Positions 8,491 to 18,289 of a stretch of 64,000 nt of DNA are shown here, in pieces. The translations under genes and the position numbers were made by a program. Every line of letters begins with the position of its first letter. Position 1 is the stretch's first letter. The notes under the pieces were generated by a model, which saw nothing but the letters and a program-made list of their open reading frames with translations, was not told the DNA's origin and searched no databases. Location: assembly GCF_009372235.1 (NCBI RefSeq), contig NZ_SULL01000006.1:124001-188000 (forward strand), written 5' to 3'. Source of the DNA: Dickeya oryzae (lineage in GTDB: Bacteria > Pseudomonadota > Gammaproteobacteria > Enterobacterales > Enterobacteriaceae).

Positions 8491-9433
8491 CCTGGCCGTC
8501 ACGGCGCTCCAGCGACTCTTCACCATTGTGGCGGTACTCTGGGGTGCCGCCACGCTGACGTTTATTGCCGTCAAACTGATCCCTGGTGATCCGGTCGCTA
8601 TCCTGAGCGGCGGCGATAACGTGGTGGATGGAGCCTACCGTGCCGCGCTGATCAAGCAGTTTGGGCTCGATCAGCCGCTGTGGATGCAATACCTGCGTTA
8701 TTGCGGGCAAGCGCTGCAAGGCGACTTCGGCGTCAGCTATCAGTACCGGCAACCGGTCATCGCCTTGATTGGCGACGCCATGCAGGAAACGGTTCAACTG
8801 GCGATAAGCGCTCTGGTACTGGCCTTGCTGCTCTCTGTCGTGAATGCCTTGCTGACCGCCGGTCGTCATGCCCGGCTACGGGCGCTGATGTCCTGGCTGG
8901 AACTGACGCTACTCAGCACGCCGGTCTACTGGGTCGGTATCGTGCTGCTCAGCGTGTTCAGCTTCCGCTTGCAATGGTTCCCGGTGATGGGCAACGACGG
9001 GCTGATATCACTGGTGCTGCCGGTCGTTACCCTGAGTCTGCCGCTGGCGGCGTTGCTAAGCCAGGTACTGCGTGATGGTCTGGAAGAGGCGTTGTCACAG
9101 CCGTTTGCACTGACGGTGCGCACCCGAGGCGTCAGCGAAACCTGGTTGCGCCTTCGCCACGGCCTGCGCCACGGCGCACTGGCCGCCTCTACACTGACCG
9201 GAACGCTGCTGGCGGGAGTGCTGAGCGGTTCGGTGCTGACCGAAACTGTGTTTGGCCGCGCCGGCATCGGCCAGATTACCCTGCATGCCATCGAAAGCCG
9301 CGATATGCCGCTGGTGCTGGGACTGGTGATGTTATCCGCGCTGTTATTTGTGGTCATCAACCTGCTGGTGGATGCGCTCTATCTACTGATCGACCCCCGT
9401 TTAAGAAAAAAGGCGAACGCTCATGAGCAGTGA
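8468..9433 (+). CDS. ABC transporter permease (DppB/GsiC type)
   Basis: A 321-residue inner-membrane permease with about six hydrophobic segments and the N-terminal signature VLWGAATLTFIAVKLIPGDP typical of DppB-like proteins. The EAA-type coupling loop lies near residues 200-235 (LEEALSQPFALTVRTRGVSE). It pairs with the DppC-like permease encoded next (11-bp overlap) to form the membrane channel. The start overlaps the end of the binding-protein gene, so translation is probably coupled. Confidence 0.92.
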   Translation: MMSGLNRNLAVTALQRLFTIVAVLWGAATLTFIAVKLIPGDPVAILSGGDNVVDGAYRAALIKQFGLDQPLWMQYLRYCGQALQGDFGVSYQYRQPVIALIGDAMQETVQLAISALVLALLLSVVNALLTAGRHARLRALMSWLELTLLSTPVYWVGIVLLSVFSFRLQWFPVMGNDGLISLVLPVVTLSLPLAALLSQVLRDGLEEALSQPFALTVRTRGVSETWLRLRHGLRHGALAASTLTGTLLAGVLSGSVLTETVFGRAGIGQITLHAIESRDMPLVLGLVMLSALLFVVINLLVDALYLLIDPRLRKKANAHEQ

Positions 9434-10334
9434 ACCGTTAACCTATAAACCGTTCTCCCCCCAGCCTGTCACTGACAACGGACTACGGATGCGGATACGC
9501 CGTTTAAGAGATATCACTGATCGCCGCCCCTGGCTGGCACCAGCAACCGTGCTGCCAGCGCTGGCCGTGTTGCTGTTGCTACTGGCGGTATTTTTCCCGT
9601 CGCTGTTCACGCACCGTCTGCCGGATGAAATGGACATGGGCGCGGTGCTCCAGCCTCCCAGCGCAGGTCACTGGTTCGGCACCGACCCACTCGGTCGCGA
9701 TGTGTTTACCCGTGTGGTCTACGGTACGTCGCTATCACTGAGCATCGGCGTCGGCGCAATGCTCATTGCCTGTGTCGGCGGTGTGCTGCTGGGAACACTG
9801 TCGGCGCTGGCACCGTTGCCAGTACGCCGTGTACTGGTGCGACTGTTGGACATCATGCTGGCGTTCCCGGAAATGTTACTGGCATTGCTGGTGATTGCCG
9901 TGCTGGGCCGTGGCCCGGAAAACACACTCCTGGCGGTCGGGCTTTCAGGCGTCGCCGGCTATGCCCGACTGGTACGCTCGCAGGTGTTGCAGGTGAAACT
10001 CTCCGGCTACGTGGAGCACGCCATCGCACTGGGCGAACACCCACTCTACATCGTGGTGCGTCACATCATTCCCAACACCCTGCGGCCGCTGTTGATTCTC
10101 GCCACCATCGGCGTCGGTAATGCGGTGTTGTCCGCCTCCGCGCTCAGTTTCCTCGGCCTTGGCGTGGTGCCACCGACCGCTGAATGGGGCGCACTGCTGG
10201 CCGATGGCCGCAACTTTTTGGATATCGCACCCTGGGTCAGCCTGTTCCCGGCAAGCGTAGTGGCGCTGTCGGTCATCGTCATCACCCTGCTGGGCCGACG
10301 TTTACAGGCCATTCTGGCTAAGGGGGCGGCATGA
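9423..10334 (+). CDS. ABC transporter permease (DppC type)
   Basis: A 303-residue inner-membrane permease. It carries the DppC-family N-terminal extension, HWFGTDPLGRDVFTRVVYGT near residue 80, and the coupling loop YVEHAIALGEHPLYIVVRHIIPN near 199-220. It forms a heterodimer with the preceding DppB-type permease. It overlaps the preceding gene by 11 bp and the ATPase gene by 4 bp, so all four genes form one transcription unit. Confidence 0.92.
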   Translation: MSSEPLTYKPFSPQPVTDNGLRMRIRRLRDITDRRPWLAPATVLPALAVLLLLLAVFFPSLFTHRLPDEMDMGAVLQPPSAGHWFGTDPLGRDVFTRVVYGTSLSLSIGVGAMLIACVGGVLLGTLSALAPLPVRRVLVRLLDIMLAFPEMLLALLVIAVLGRGPENTLLAVGLSGVAGYARLVRSQVLQVKLSGYVEHAIALGEHPLYIVVRHIIPNTLRPLLILATIGVGNAVLSASALSFLGLGVVPPTAEWGALLADGRNFLDIAPWVSLFPASVVALSVIVITLLGRRLQAILAKGAA

Positions 10335-12031
10335 GTCAGTCTGCTTCGCAGCCGTTATTACGCGTCGAAGGGTTAAACGTGACCTTCCCCAGCCCGCATG
10401 GGCCGGTGGAATCGGTGCGTAACCTGTCGTTTCAGGTTAATCCGGGGGAAATTCTGGCGCTGGTGGGCGAATCCGGCTCCGGTAAATCGGTCACCGCCCG
10501 CACACTGGTCGGGCTGGCAGGTGAACGGGCACAGATTGAGGCGAACGCCATCGAACTGGTACGCCACGACGGCAGCCGGTGCGACCTGCAACACCTGAGC
10601 GCCCGGCAATGGCAACAGGTGCGCGGCCGGGAGATAGGCTTTGTGTTGCAAGATGCGCTGGTATCGCTCGACCCATTACGGCGCATCGGGCAGGAAGTGG
10701 CGGAACCGCTACTGACCCATAAGCTGGCAGCACGCAGCGATGTGGCCGTTCGCGTTGCTGATCTGCTGGCGCAGGTCGGTATTCCCGACCCGGCTAACCG
10801 GGCGGCACAATACCCGCATGAACTGTCGGGCGGTCTGCGCCAGCGGGCACTGATCGCCTCCGCTCTGGCCGCAGGGCCGACACTGCTGATCGCCGACGAG
10901 CCGACCACCGCGCTGGATGCCACCGTCCAGCAACAGATCCTCAAACTGTTTACCGCGCTGGCGCAGGCCGGCCACGGAGTATTGCTGATAACCCATGATC
11001 TGGCGGTTGTCGCTCAGGTCGCCGACCGGGTGATGGTGATGCAAACCGGCGCGCTGGTGGAACACGGCCCGGCGCAGCAGGTGCTATCCGCTCCACAGCA
11101 CCCGTATACCCGCCGTCTGCTGGCCGCTATTCCCACTGCCGCAACCCGTGGTCACTGGCTGGCGGGGGAAAACCCGCTCAGTGCGCAGGCCTCAACCCTG
11201 CTCTCTTCCGTCGGCGAGTCAGGAGAAAAGAGCGGGCTGGCGTTGCAGGTCGATGGTATCTCCGTTTCCTTTAAGCGCCCGGATGGTAGCCGGATGACCG
11301 CAGTGAATAATATTTCGCTGGCGGTAGAACGGGGGGAAACGCTGGGCATTGTGGGCGAATCCGGCTCCGGCAAGACCACGCTCGGAAAGGTGATACTGGC
11401 GTTACAATCACCGGACAGCGGTGAAGTTCGCCTGTCCGGCCAACCGTGGAACAGGCTGGCGGAGCGAGAGCGCCGCCCGCTGCGCGCCCGTATTCAAACC
11501 ATCACCCAGGATCCGCTCAGCTCGTTCGACCCGCAGTTCACGATTGAGCAGATCCTGCTGCAACCGTTGCGGCTGCGACACGATCTCAGCCCACAAGCCC
11601 GCCAGCAGCGCATTCTCGCCCTGCTGGAACTGGTGGGGTTATCACCCACATTGCTCGCCAGACGGCCACAATCGTTATCCGGCGGGCAACGCCAGCGGAT
11701 CTCCATCGCACAAGCGCTGGCGGCAGAGCCAGAGGTGCTGATTTGCGACGAGCCGGTATCCGCGCTGGATGTCACCACGCAAGCACAGGTGTTGGACCTG
11801 CTGGTGGCGTTGCAGCACCGTTTACACCTGTCGATGGTGTTTATCTCCCACGATCTTGGCGTGGTACAGCACATGAGCCATCGAATTGCGGTGATGAAAG
11901 ACGGCGACGTGGTGGAACACGGCACCGTGGAACAGATATTCAATCAACCACAGCACCCTTATACCCGGCAATTACTGTCCACCGTCGCCCCGGTAGAAAT
12001 TAACCAACAACATAACGCGATTCACGCCTGA
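10331..12031 (+). CDS. ABC transporter ATPase with two fused nucleotide-binding domains
   Basis: A 566-residue protein in which the DppD-like and DppF-like ATPases are fused, as in GsiA/YejF. Each half has its own Walker A (GESGSGKS, near residues 45 and 345), signature motif (LSGGLRQR in the first half, LSGGQRQR in the second) and Walker B (LLIADEPT and VLICDEPV). The fused subunit energises the importer formed by the two upstream permeases. The start overlaps the permease stop (ATGA type, 4 bp). It ends the operon; the rhaR gene is convergent about 95 bp away. Confidence 0.93.
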   Translation: MSQSASQPLLRVEGLNVTFPSPHGPVESVRNLSFQVNPGEILALVGESGSGKSVTARTLVGLAGERAQIEANAIELVRHDGSRCDLQHLSARQWQQVRGREIGFVLQDALVSLDPLRRIGQEVAEPLLTHKLAARSDVAVRVADLLAQVGIPDPANRAAQYPHELSGGLRQRALIASALAAGPTLLIADEPTTALDATVQQQILKLFTALAQAGHGVLLITHDLAVVAQVADRVMVMQTGALVEHGPAQQVLSAPQHPYTRRLLAAIPTAATRGHWLAGENPLSAQASTLLSSVGESGEKSGLALQVDGISVSFKRPDGSRMTAVNNISLAVERGETLGIVGESGSGKTTLGKVILALQSPDSGEVRLSGQPWNRLAERERRPLRARIQTITQDPLSSFDPQFTIEQILLQPLRLRHDLSPQARQQRILALLELVGLSPTLLARRPQSLSGGQRQRISIAQALAAEPEVLICDEPVSALDVTTQAQVLDLLVALQHRLHLSMVFISHDLGVVQHMSHRIAVMKDGDVVEHGTVEQIFNQPQHPYTRQLLSTVAPVEINQQHNAIHA

Positions 12032-12126
12032 CGTTATTTCAGCGCGCCATCATAAAACTCTGGCGCTATTACCGCACCTCACGCTCAGCACGGTAACCTT
12101 CCTCGAAATAATGAGCCGCCACTGGC

Positions 12127-12981
12127 TCACACTTTAGCGCCAGACTGAAAGCGCTGCCGGTAACCGCTGGGTGTGACACCAAACGCCTGATGAAATACCA
12201 CGGAAAAATAATTGCTGTCGTCAAAACCGCATTCAGCCGCCACCTCACTGATGGTTTGCCGGTTGTGGCGCAGCAATTCCATCGCCCGACAAAGCCGCAA
12301 CTGGCGCAGGTATTGCGCCACGCTCATACCGGTCTGTTGTTTGAAGCGACTACGCAGGCTACGCATGCTGATGCCGTGCAACTGGCAGAAATCTTCCAGC
12401 CGAAACGGTCGGGCAATGCTGGCGCGCAGCGCATTCATCAGCAAATCCAGTTGCTGGGCATCCGCCAGTTGGGTGCTTTCCGGTGCGTAACGATACCGCA
12501 TCGCCAGTAGTGCAATCTGCAACAGCAGTACTTCGCTAAGCTGTAACGACAGCAGGTCTGATTTCATGCACTCCTGCGCCAGGTTTTCCACTTTGTCGCG
12601 CAGGAGATCCATGCTCTGGGTCGCCAGCCGCCAGTAACGTTGCTGCTGCGAGACCTCACCGCCGGGCAACAAATTTTGCCAGTCGGCAGGCAGCGTCAGG
12701 CGCTCGCGGATATAGAGAATATTGTCCAGCTCCAGATCGTGCACCGATTCATAACTGTGACGATCACGGGCGGAGACATAAAACAGATCGCCGCAGGTGA
12801 TGCGATAAGGCACATCATTCCACAGGTGCAGGCCATTGCCGCGCCAGACAATCACCAGCTCGTCAAAGTCGTGGTGATGCAACGGAAACGCAGGCTGCGG
12901 GCTGCGCTCCGCCACCGTGACCGTATTTTTATCGGTAAGAAAGTAATCTTCCGTTCGTAGCTTTAACCCGCGGGATGGCAC
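12127..12981 (-). CDS. rhaR: L-rhamnose regulator RhaR (AraC family)
   Basis: A 284-residue AraC/XylS regulator aligning well to E. coli RhaR: LVIVWRGNGLHLWNDVPYRI in the N-terminal cupin sensor and ECGFDDSNYFSVVF in the C-terminal double HTH. In E. coli RhaR binds rhamnose and activates the rhaSR promoter. The start is a GTG whose position matches the E. coli N terminus. It follows rhaS by about 44 bp on the same strand, in the E. coli order. In E. coli rhaT lies beyond rhaR; here a peptide-type ABC operon takes that place. Confidence 0.93.
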   Translation of the reverse strand: MPSRGLKLRTEDYFLTDKNTVTVAERSPQPAFPLHHHDFDELVIVWRGNGLHLWNDVPYRITCGDLFYVSARDRHSYESVHDLELDNILYIRERLTLPADWQNLLPGGEVSQQQRYWRLATQSMDLLRDKVENLAQECMKSDLLSLQLSEVLLLQIALLAMRYRYAPESTQLADAQQLDLLMNALRASIARPFRLEDFCQLHGISMRSLRSRFKQQTGMSVAQYLRQLRLCRAMELLRHNRQTISEVAAECGFDDSNYFSVVFHQAFGVTPSGYRQRFQSGAKV

Positions 12982-13003
12982 AGCCTGTCGCCCCTGTCAC
13001 GTT

Positions 13004-13026
13004 AGAGCCTATCCCATTAGGGCTCT
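13004..13026 (-). other. Intercistronic hairpin between rhaS and rhaR
   Basis: Reading leftward, AGAGCC, an 11-nt loop and GGCTCT follow immediately after the rhaS stop codon. The same 6-bp stem sequence occurs in a permease/ATPase junction at 33192-33206. It could reduce expression of rhaR relative to rhaS or protect the upstream mRNA; no U-tract is present, so it is not a classical terminator. Confidence 0.45.
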
Positions 13027-13862
13027 TAGTCCTCACACAGCGCCTGATGGCGCAACGCTTTCGGGGCCAGCGAAAAGGCTTTGCGGAACTGGGTGGAGAA
13101 GTGATTACTGTCACTGAAACCACAATCATGGGCGATGGTGGTAATCGAGTCATCACTGTGCTGCAACCGACGCCGCGCTTCCAGCAGACGCAACCGGTTC
13201 AGGTAACGCTGCGGCGTCATGCCGGTGCGCTGTTTTACCTGTCGGTGTAGCGTACGCAACGACAGCGAAAAACGGTCCGCCAGCGTGTCCCAGTCCACCT
13301 CTTCGCAGAAGTTATGCTGCAACCAGCCCAGCAACGCCTGAATCCCCAGCCGCTCGCTGCCGTCCCCCTGCGTCTGAAAGCTCTTTTGCCGCAGCAGCAC
13401 CAGAATTTGCAGGAACAGGCTTTCGCTGGTCGCAATATCTTCCGGTCGCTCATGGCGCGCCAGCGCCGCCAGTTGCAGAATCAACTGCTTGACCTGCTGC
13501 TGCGTCCCGGCATTCAATTGCCATTGCCCCAGCCACTCGCCATTAGCGCCATACGGCAGAAACGGCGCGATGTCCGACAGAAAACGGAACCCACGCGGCG
13601 AGCGATACAACACATTGGTCAGGTGCAGTTCCTCCACCTGTTCAAACAGATGGCGATCGTTGTCGCGCACGAAAAACACCGCCCCGCTACAGAGCGCGAA
13701 GGGTTGATCGTTGAACACGTGTACACCGGCACCTTGCTCGACCAGCACTATCTCCCAAAAGTCGTGATAGTGCTCGGGAAAGGCGTGCTGCGGCATCCGG
13801 GGTTCTACGGCGACTGTCGCCGCGGGTGAAACAAAAAACTCCTCGCCATGAAGTTGTGTCAT
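13026..13862 (-). CDS. rhaS: L-rhamnose operon activator RhaS (AraC family)
   Basis: With the ATG at 13862, which follows GGAAGGGGA, the protein has 278 residues, the E. coli length. It matches E. coli RhaS through the sensor (VRDNDRHLFEQVEELHLTNVLYRSP) and the HTH region (FSLSLRTLHRQVKQRTG, CGFSDSNHFSTQFRKAF). RhaS with rhamnose activates rhaBAD. It is transcribed divergently from rhaB, with a 346-bp region between them that carries recognisable CRP and RhaS sites. Confidence 0.95.
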   Translation of the reverse strand: MTQLHGEEFFVSPAATVAVEPRMPQHAFPEHYHDFWEIVLVEQGAGVHVFNDQPFALCSGAVFFVRDNDRHLFEQVEELHLTNVLYRSPRGFRFLSDIAPFLPYGANGEWLGQWQLNAGTQQQVKQLILQLAALARHERPEDIATSESLFLQILVLLRQKSFQTQGDGSERLGIQALLGWLQHNFCEEVDWDTLADRFSLSLRTLHRQVKQRTGMTPQRYLNRLRLLEARRRLQHSDDSITTIAHDCGFSDSNHFSTQFRKAFSLAPKALRHQALCED

Positions 13863-14000
13863 GTCATCTTCCCCTTCCACCTGACTGATTCGCCTGTCAG
13901 ATAGCGTAGTCAGAAGGGCGGCCCCTGCGCCTTAAAATAGCGCCGCGACATGGCCCTCGCGAGGTCATTTTTTCAAGATTCAGCCGTTAAATCACTGAAA

Positions 14001-14016
14001 TGTGGTCAGGATCACA
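14001..14016. promoter_or_regulatory. Predicted CRP site, rhaS side
   Basis: TGTGGTCAGGATCACA fits TGTGA-N6-TCACA with one mismatch. Its place nearer to rhaS in the divergent region suits catabolite control of rhaSR, as in E. coli. Confidence 0.65.
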
Positions 14017-14067
14017 GGCGTTTATCGCTCGTCCAACGCGGGTCACTCACCAGCTATCACCGCAAAT

Positions 14068-14083
14068 CGTGAACCGCTTCACA
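14068..14083 (+). promoter_or_regulatory. Predicted CRP site of the rhaBAD promoter
   Basis: CGTGAACCGCTTCACA fits the CRP consensus with one mismatch. It sits immediately upstream of the predicted RhaS half-sites, the same order as in the E. coli rhaBAD promoter as I remember it. Confidence 0.7.
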
Positions 14084-14086
14084 GCC

Positions 14087-14137
14087 AACTTTGCCATTTT
14101 GCCATCCCCATTTTTCAGGTGGCACTCACCCAAAGGT
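14087..14137 (+). promoter_or_regulatory. Predicted RhaS operator of rhaBAD (two half-sites)
   Basis: The half-sites AACTTTGCCATTTTGCC (14087-14103) and GGCACTCACCCAAAGGT (14121-14137) match the two E. coli rhaI half-sites at about 12 and 11 of 17 positions, with a similar spacer. The distance from the second half-site to the predicted -10 box is 19 bp, as in the remembered E. coli promoter. The alignment is by eye and from memory. Confidence 0.68.
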
Positions 14138-14156
14138 GCCGCCGCCGCAACTTTCC

Positions 14157-14162
14157 TACACT
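14157..14162 (+). promoter_or_regulatory. Predicted -10 element of rhaBAD
   Basis: TACACT lies where E. coli rhaBAD has TAGACT relative to the RhaS site. The -35 region overlaps the RhaS half-site, as expected for an activator contacting sigma70. Confidence 0.6.
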
Positions 14163-14208
14163 GCCAAACACAGTCACCCACACCTTATCGATAACGGAGA
14201 GAACAGCA

Positions 14209-15681
14209 ATGGCGGTCAGGCATTATGTGGCGGTCGATCTTGGTGCTTCCAGCGGACGGGTCATGCTGGCATCGCTGGAAACCGAAACCCGCCGGTTAAC
14301 GCTGGAGGAAATTCACCGTTTCAGCAACCCGCTGCGTCACTGGCAGGGGCATCACCTGTGGGATTTGGACGAACTGGAACGCCAGATTAGACACGGGCTT
14401 GAAACCATCGACGCTCGCGGCATTCACCCGGTCAGCATCGGTATCGACAGCTGGGGGGTGGATATGGTCGCGCTGGATAAGCAAGGTAACCGGCTGGGCC
14501 TGACCTACTCTTACCGTGACCATCGCACCGATGGCCAGATGGCGCAGGTCACCGCCGAACTGGGCCGCGAGCGCCTCTACCGCCAGACCGGTATTCAGTT
14601 TTTGCCGTTCAATACCCTCTACCAACTGCGGGCGCTGCGCCAGCAGGAACCGGACGTTTGGGGGCAGGTGGCACATCTGCTGCTGATCCCGGATTATTTT
14701 CACTATCGGTTAACCGGCCAGATAGCCTGCGAATACACCAACGCCAGCACCACACAGTTGCTGAATCTGGACAGCGGTGACTGGGACCACGGCCTGCTGG
14801 ATTATCTGGGCATACATCCCAACTGGCTCGCCACCCCGCATCAACCGGGCCAGCGGCTCGGCGAGTGGGTCGCACCCAGCGGCCGCGCGGTACCGGTCGT
14901 GAGCGTGGCGACCCACGATACCGCCAGTGCGGTGGTCGCCACCCCGCTAACCGATGCAGACAGTGCTTATCTCAGCTCCGGTACCTGGTCGCTTATCGGC
15001 ATTGAAAGCCAGACGCCGCTGACCGGCCCGGCGGCGCTGGCCGCGAACCTCACTAATGAAGGGGGTGTCGGCGGCCGCTATCGGGTACTGAAAAATATTA
15101 TGGGGCTCTGGCTATTACAACGGGTATGTCAGGAACAACAGGTCACCGACCTGCCCGCTTTGCTCGACGCGGCGGCAGCACAACCGGGTTTTGTCAGCCT
15201 GATAAACCCAAACGACGAACGGCTGATTAACCCGCCTTCCATGAGCGATGCCCTGCGCGAACTCTGCCGTGAACACGACCAGCCACACCCCGTCAGCACT
15301 GTGGCGCTGGTGCGCTGCATTCTGGATAGCCTGGCGTTGTCCTACCGCCAAGGGCTGCTGACACTCGGTGCGCTGTGCGGCACGCCGTTACGCCATTTGC
15401 ATGTTGTCGGCGGCGGTAGCCGCAACCACCTGCTCAACCAACTGTGTGCTGACGTCTGTCAGGTGCCGGTGCTGGCCGGTCCGGTTGAGGCCTCTACCCT
15501 CGGCAATATCGGCTGTCAGTTGATAGCCCAGGGCGACGTGGCAGACCTGGAGGCGTTTCGCCGTCTTCTCACCGACAACATCCCGCTACAACCGTTTATC
15601 CCCCGACAGGATAGTGATTTTGCTGACCACTGGCGTCGTTTTCAGGCGCTGTGTCAGATTAATGAGGAGCTCACCGTATGA
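14209..15681 (+). CDS. rhaB: L-rhamnulokinase RhaB
   Basis: A 490-residue FGGY kinase that phosphorylates L-rhamnulose to L-rhamnulose 1-phosphate. The ATG at 14209 follows a GGAGAG site and gives the E. coli length (489) and N terminus ([15 protein letters not shown]). Other family landmarks are [35 protein letters not shown] and [15 protein letters not shown]. The open frame reaches back to 14002 but that would run through the promoter, so the longer form is rejected. It overlaps rhaA by 4 bp. Confidence 0.96.
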   Translation: MAVRHYVAVDLGASSGRVMLASLETETRRLTLEEIHRFSNPLRHWQGHHLWDLDELERQIRHGLETIDARGIHPVSIGIDSWGVDMVALDKQGNRLGLTYSYRDHRTDGQMAQVTAELGRERLYRQTGIQFLPFNTLYQLRALRQQEPDVWGQVAHLLLIPDYFHYRLTGQIACEYTNASTTQLLNLDSGDWDHGLLDYLGIHPNWLATPHQPGQRLGEWVAPSGRAVPVVSVATHDTASAVVATPLTDADSAYLSSGTWSLIGIESQTPLTGPAALAANLTNEGGVGGRYRVLKNIMGLWLLQRVCQEQQVTDLPALLDAAAAQPGFVSLINPNDERLINPPSMSDALRELCREHDQPHPVSTVALVRCILDSLALSYRQGLLTLGALCGTPLRHLHVVGGGSRNHLLNQLCADVCQVPVLAGPVEASTLGNIGCQLIAQGDVADLEAFRRLLTDNIPLQPFIPRQDSDFADHWRRFQALCQINEELTV

Positions 15682-16934
15682 ATACCGCACTAGAAACAGC
15701 CTGGCGTCTGGCCCAGGAACGTTACGCCCGCCTGAACATCGATGTGGATGCCGCACTGCGCCAGCTCGATCAGATTCCGGTTTCCATCCACTGCTGGCAG
15801 GGCGACGACGTCACCGGCTTCGAACACAACGGCGGGGCGTTGACCGGCGGTATTCAGGCAACCGGTAACTACCCCGGCAAGGCACGCGACGCCAGCGAAT
15901 TACGCGCCGACCTGGAGCAAGCCTTTCGCCACATTCCCGGCCCGAAACGCCTTAATCTGCATGCGATCTATCTGGAATCGGAGACGCCAGTGGCGCGTAA
16001 TGCCATCGAACCACAGCATTTCAGCAACTGGGTCGCGTGGGCCAAAGAACAACATCTGGGGCTGGATTTTAACCCAACCTGTTTTTCACACCCCTTTAGC
16101 AGCGACGGCTTTACCCTGTCACACCCGGACGAAAAAATACGTCGCTTCTGGATAGAACACTGTCAGGCCAGCCGCCGCATTTCCGCCTGGTTCGGCCGCG
16201 AGCTGGGGACAGCCTCAGTCATGAATATCTGGATCCCGGACGGGATGAAAGACCTGACGGTAGACAGGCTGGCATTCCGCCAACGGTTGCTGGCGTCACT
16301 GGACGAGGTGATCGCAGAAAAACTGGATCCGGCCCACCATATCGATGCGGTAGAGAGCAAGCTGTTCGGGTTAGGGGCGGAAAGTTTTACCGTCGGCTCC
16401 GGCGAGTTTTACATGGGATACGCCACCAGTCGCCAGACAGCGCTCTGTCTGGACGCCGGGCACTTCCACCCCACCGAAGTGATTTCCGACAAGATCTCCA
16501 GCGCCAGCCTGTTTGTGCCACGCCTGCTGCTGCACGTCAGCCGCCCGGTACGTTGGGACAGCGACCACGTGGTGCTGCTGGATGACGAAACCCAGGCCAT
16601 CGCCCATGAAATCGTGCGCCATCACCTGTTTAACCGGGTGCATATCGGGCTGGATTTCTTCGACGCCTCCATCAACCGCATCGCCGCCTGGGTTATCGGC
16701 ACCCGCAACATGAAAAAAGCCTTGCTGCGCGCGTTGCTGGAACCGACTGACACGCTGCGCACGCTGGAACAAAACGGTGACTACACCGCGCGTCTGGCAC
16801 TGTTGGAAGAACAGAAATCGCTGCCGTGGCAGGCGGTGTGGGAGCACTACTGCCAGCAACATGACGTCATGCCCGGCAGCGACTGGCTGCAATCAGTACG
16901 TCACTACGAAAACACCGTTCTCTGTCAACGTTAA
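15678..16934 (+). CDS. rhaA: L-rhamnose isomerase RhaA
   Basis: A 418-residue cytoplasmic isomerase converting L-rhamnose to L-rhamnulose with divalent metal. The length matches E. coli (419). Family landmarks include [12 protein letters not shown] near residue 35, [13 protein letters not shown] near 125 and [10 protein letters not shown] near 185. It overlaps the rhaB stop by 4 bp (ATGA junction) and is followed by rhaD after 23 bp. Confidence 0.96.
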   Translation: MNTALETAWRLAQERYARLNIDVDAALRQLDQIPVSIHCWQGDDVTGFEHNGGALTGGIQATGNYPGKARDASELRADLEQAFRHIPGPKRLNLHAIYLESETPVARNAIEPQHFSNWVAWAKEQHLGLDFNPTCFSHPFSSDGFTLSHPDEKIRRFWIEHCQASRRISAWFGRELGTASVMNIWIPDGMKDLTVDRLAFRQRLLASLDEVIAEKLDPAHHIDAVESKLFGLGAESFTVGSGEFYMGYATSRQTALCLDAGHFHPTEVISDKISSASLFVPRLLLHVSRPVRWDSDHVVLLDDETQAIAHEIVRHHLFNRVHIGLDFFDASINRIAAWVIGTRNMKKALLRALLEPTDTLRTLEQNGDYTARLALLEEQKSLPWQAVWEHYCQQHDVMPGSDWLQSVRHYENTVLCQR

Positions 16935-16957
16935 TCGGTCAACGTTAAGGATTCACC

Positions 16958-17788
16958 ATGCAATCAATTCTCTCCTCCTGGTTTGTACAGGGAATGATCA
17001 AAGCCACCAGCGACATGTGGCTCAAAGGCTGGGATGAGCGCAACGGCGGCAACATCAGCCTGCGCCTGACCACAAACGATGTGACGCCATTTGAAAGCGA
17101 TTTCTATCCACACCCGCGCCATGAAACGCTGTCTCAGCCCATGCCGGAACTGGCTGGCTGTTGGTTTATCGTCACCGGGTCCGGCAAGTTCTTTCGCAAT
17201 GTGCAACTGGACCCGGCGGACAATCTGGTGCTATTGCAGGTAGATGGCGACGGTCGTGGTTATCGTATTTTCTGGGGGCTGACCCACGGTGGCCTGCCGA
17301 CTTCCGAGCTGGCGGCCCATTTCCAGTCGCACAGTGTGCGTATGAAGGTCAGCGGCGGACGGGATCGGGTGATCATGCATTGCCACGCCACCAACCTGAT
17401 CGCACTGAGCTATGTGCTGGAACTGAAGAGCGCCACCTTCACCCGTGAACTGTGGGAAGGCAGTACCGAATGTCTGGTGGTATTCCCAGACGGCGTAGGG
17501 ATTGTCCCGTGGATGGTGCCGGGAACGGACGCCATCGGCGATGCGACAGCAGAACAAATGCGGCACCACTCGCTGGTATTGTGGCCGTTCCACGGTATTT
17601 TCGGCACCGGCCCCTCGCTGGATGATGCCTTCGGCCTGATCGACACCGCTGAGAAATCAGCAGAAGTAATGGTCAAGGTGCGTTCGATGGGTGGGAAAAA
17701 ACAGACCATCTCGACCGAGGAGCTGATCGCCCTTGGCCAGCGCTTTGGGGTTACGCCAATGGCGGCTGCTTTGCACCCCCTCGCATAA
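16958..17788 (+). CDS. rhaD: Rhamnulose-1-phosphate aldolase RhaD
   Basis: A 276-residue class II aldolase that splits L-rhamnulose 1-phosphate to dihydroxyacetone phosphate and L-lactaldehyde. It shows [13 protein letters not shown] near residue 25, [15 protein letters not shown] near 109 and the metal-binding pair in VIMHCHATN near 140. The start follows TAAGGA. It is the third gene of rhaBAD and the E. coli homologue has 274 residues. Confidence 0.96.
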   Translation: MQSILSSWFVQGMIKATSDMWLKGWDERNGGNISLRLTTNDVTPFESDFYPHPRHETLSQPMPELAGCWFIVTGSGKFFRNVQLDPADNLVLLQVDGDGRGYRIFWGLTHGGLPTSELAAHFQSHSVRMKVSGGRDRVIMHCHATNLIALSYVLELKSATFTRELWEGSTECLVVFPDGVGIVPWMVPGTDAIGDATAEQMRHHSLVLWPFHGIFGTGPSLDDAFGLIDTAEKSAEVMVKVRSMGGKKQTISTEELIALGQRFGVTPMAAALHPLA

Positions 17789-17969
17789 CAGGCAGGCTCG
17801 CCTCAGTCTTCAGGACACCCGGTGGGCAGCAACAACCGCCGGGTTCACCGTCAGGTGACAGCGGGTGAAACCGGGTTATTGCACGCCGCCCGCCTGGGAC
17901 ACAGGGACGTTTTCCCCCGCTTCATGCGGGATAACCGTTTTAGCGATCACTCGCCACAGGATGACCATC

Positions 17970-18284
17970 ATGTTGAGAAAAGCCTTTGTGATGCAGGTCT
18001 TTGCGGAATGCCACGGCGAATACCAACGTCGCCACACACCTATCTGGCCGGAATTGGAGGCCGAGTTAAAAGCCCACGGCGCACACCATTACAGTATTTT
18101 CCTCGACCCGACTCGCCACCTGCTGTTCGCGTATGTGGAAATCGAATCAGAGGAACGCTGGAATGCCATCGCTCAGACTGACGTCTGCCAGCGCTGGTGG
18201 AAATACATGACAGAGGTGATGCCCGCCAACCCGGACAACAGCCCCGTCAGCGCAGAACTCGCACCGGTTTTCTATCTTGACTAA
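17970..18284 (+). CDS. rhaM: L-rhamnose mutarotase RhaM
   Basis: A 104-residue protein, the exact length of E. coli RhaM, interconverting the anomers of L-rhamnose. Recognisable residues are [20 protein letters not shown] near the N terminus and WWKYMTEVM near residue 78. The start at 17970 is chosen over upstream in-frame codons because an AGG lies 9 nt before it. It lies 181 bp after rhaD on the same strand. That gap carries only a small CCCGC/GCGGG hairpin at 17916-17930. Confidence 0.92.
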   Translation: MLRKAFVMQVFAECHGEYQRRHTPIWPELEAELKAHGAHHYSIFLDPTRHLLFAYVEIESEERWNAIAQTDVCQRWWKYMTEVMPANPDNSPVSAELAPVFYLD

Positions 18285-18289
18285 TTTGC

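Noticed and set aside
14002-14208. N-terminal extension of RhaB
   Set aside because: It would cross the CRP and RhaS sites and the -10 box; the ATG at 14209 gives the expected length.
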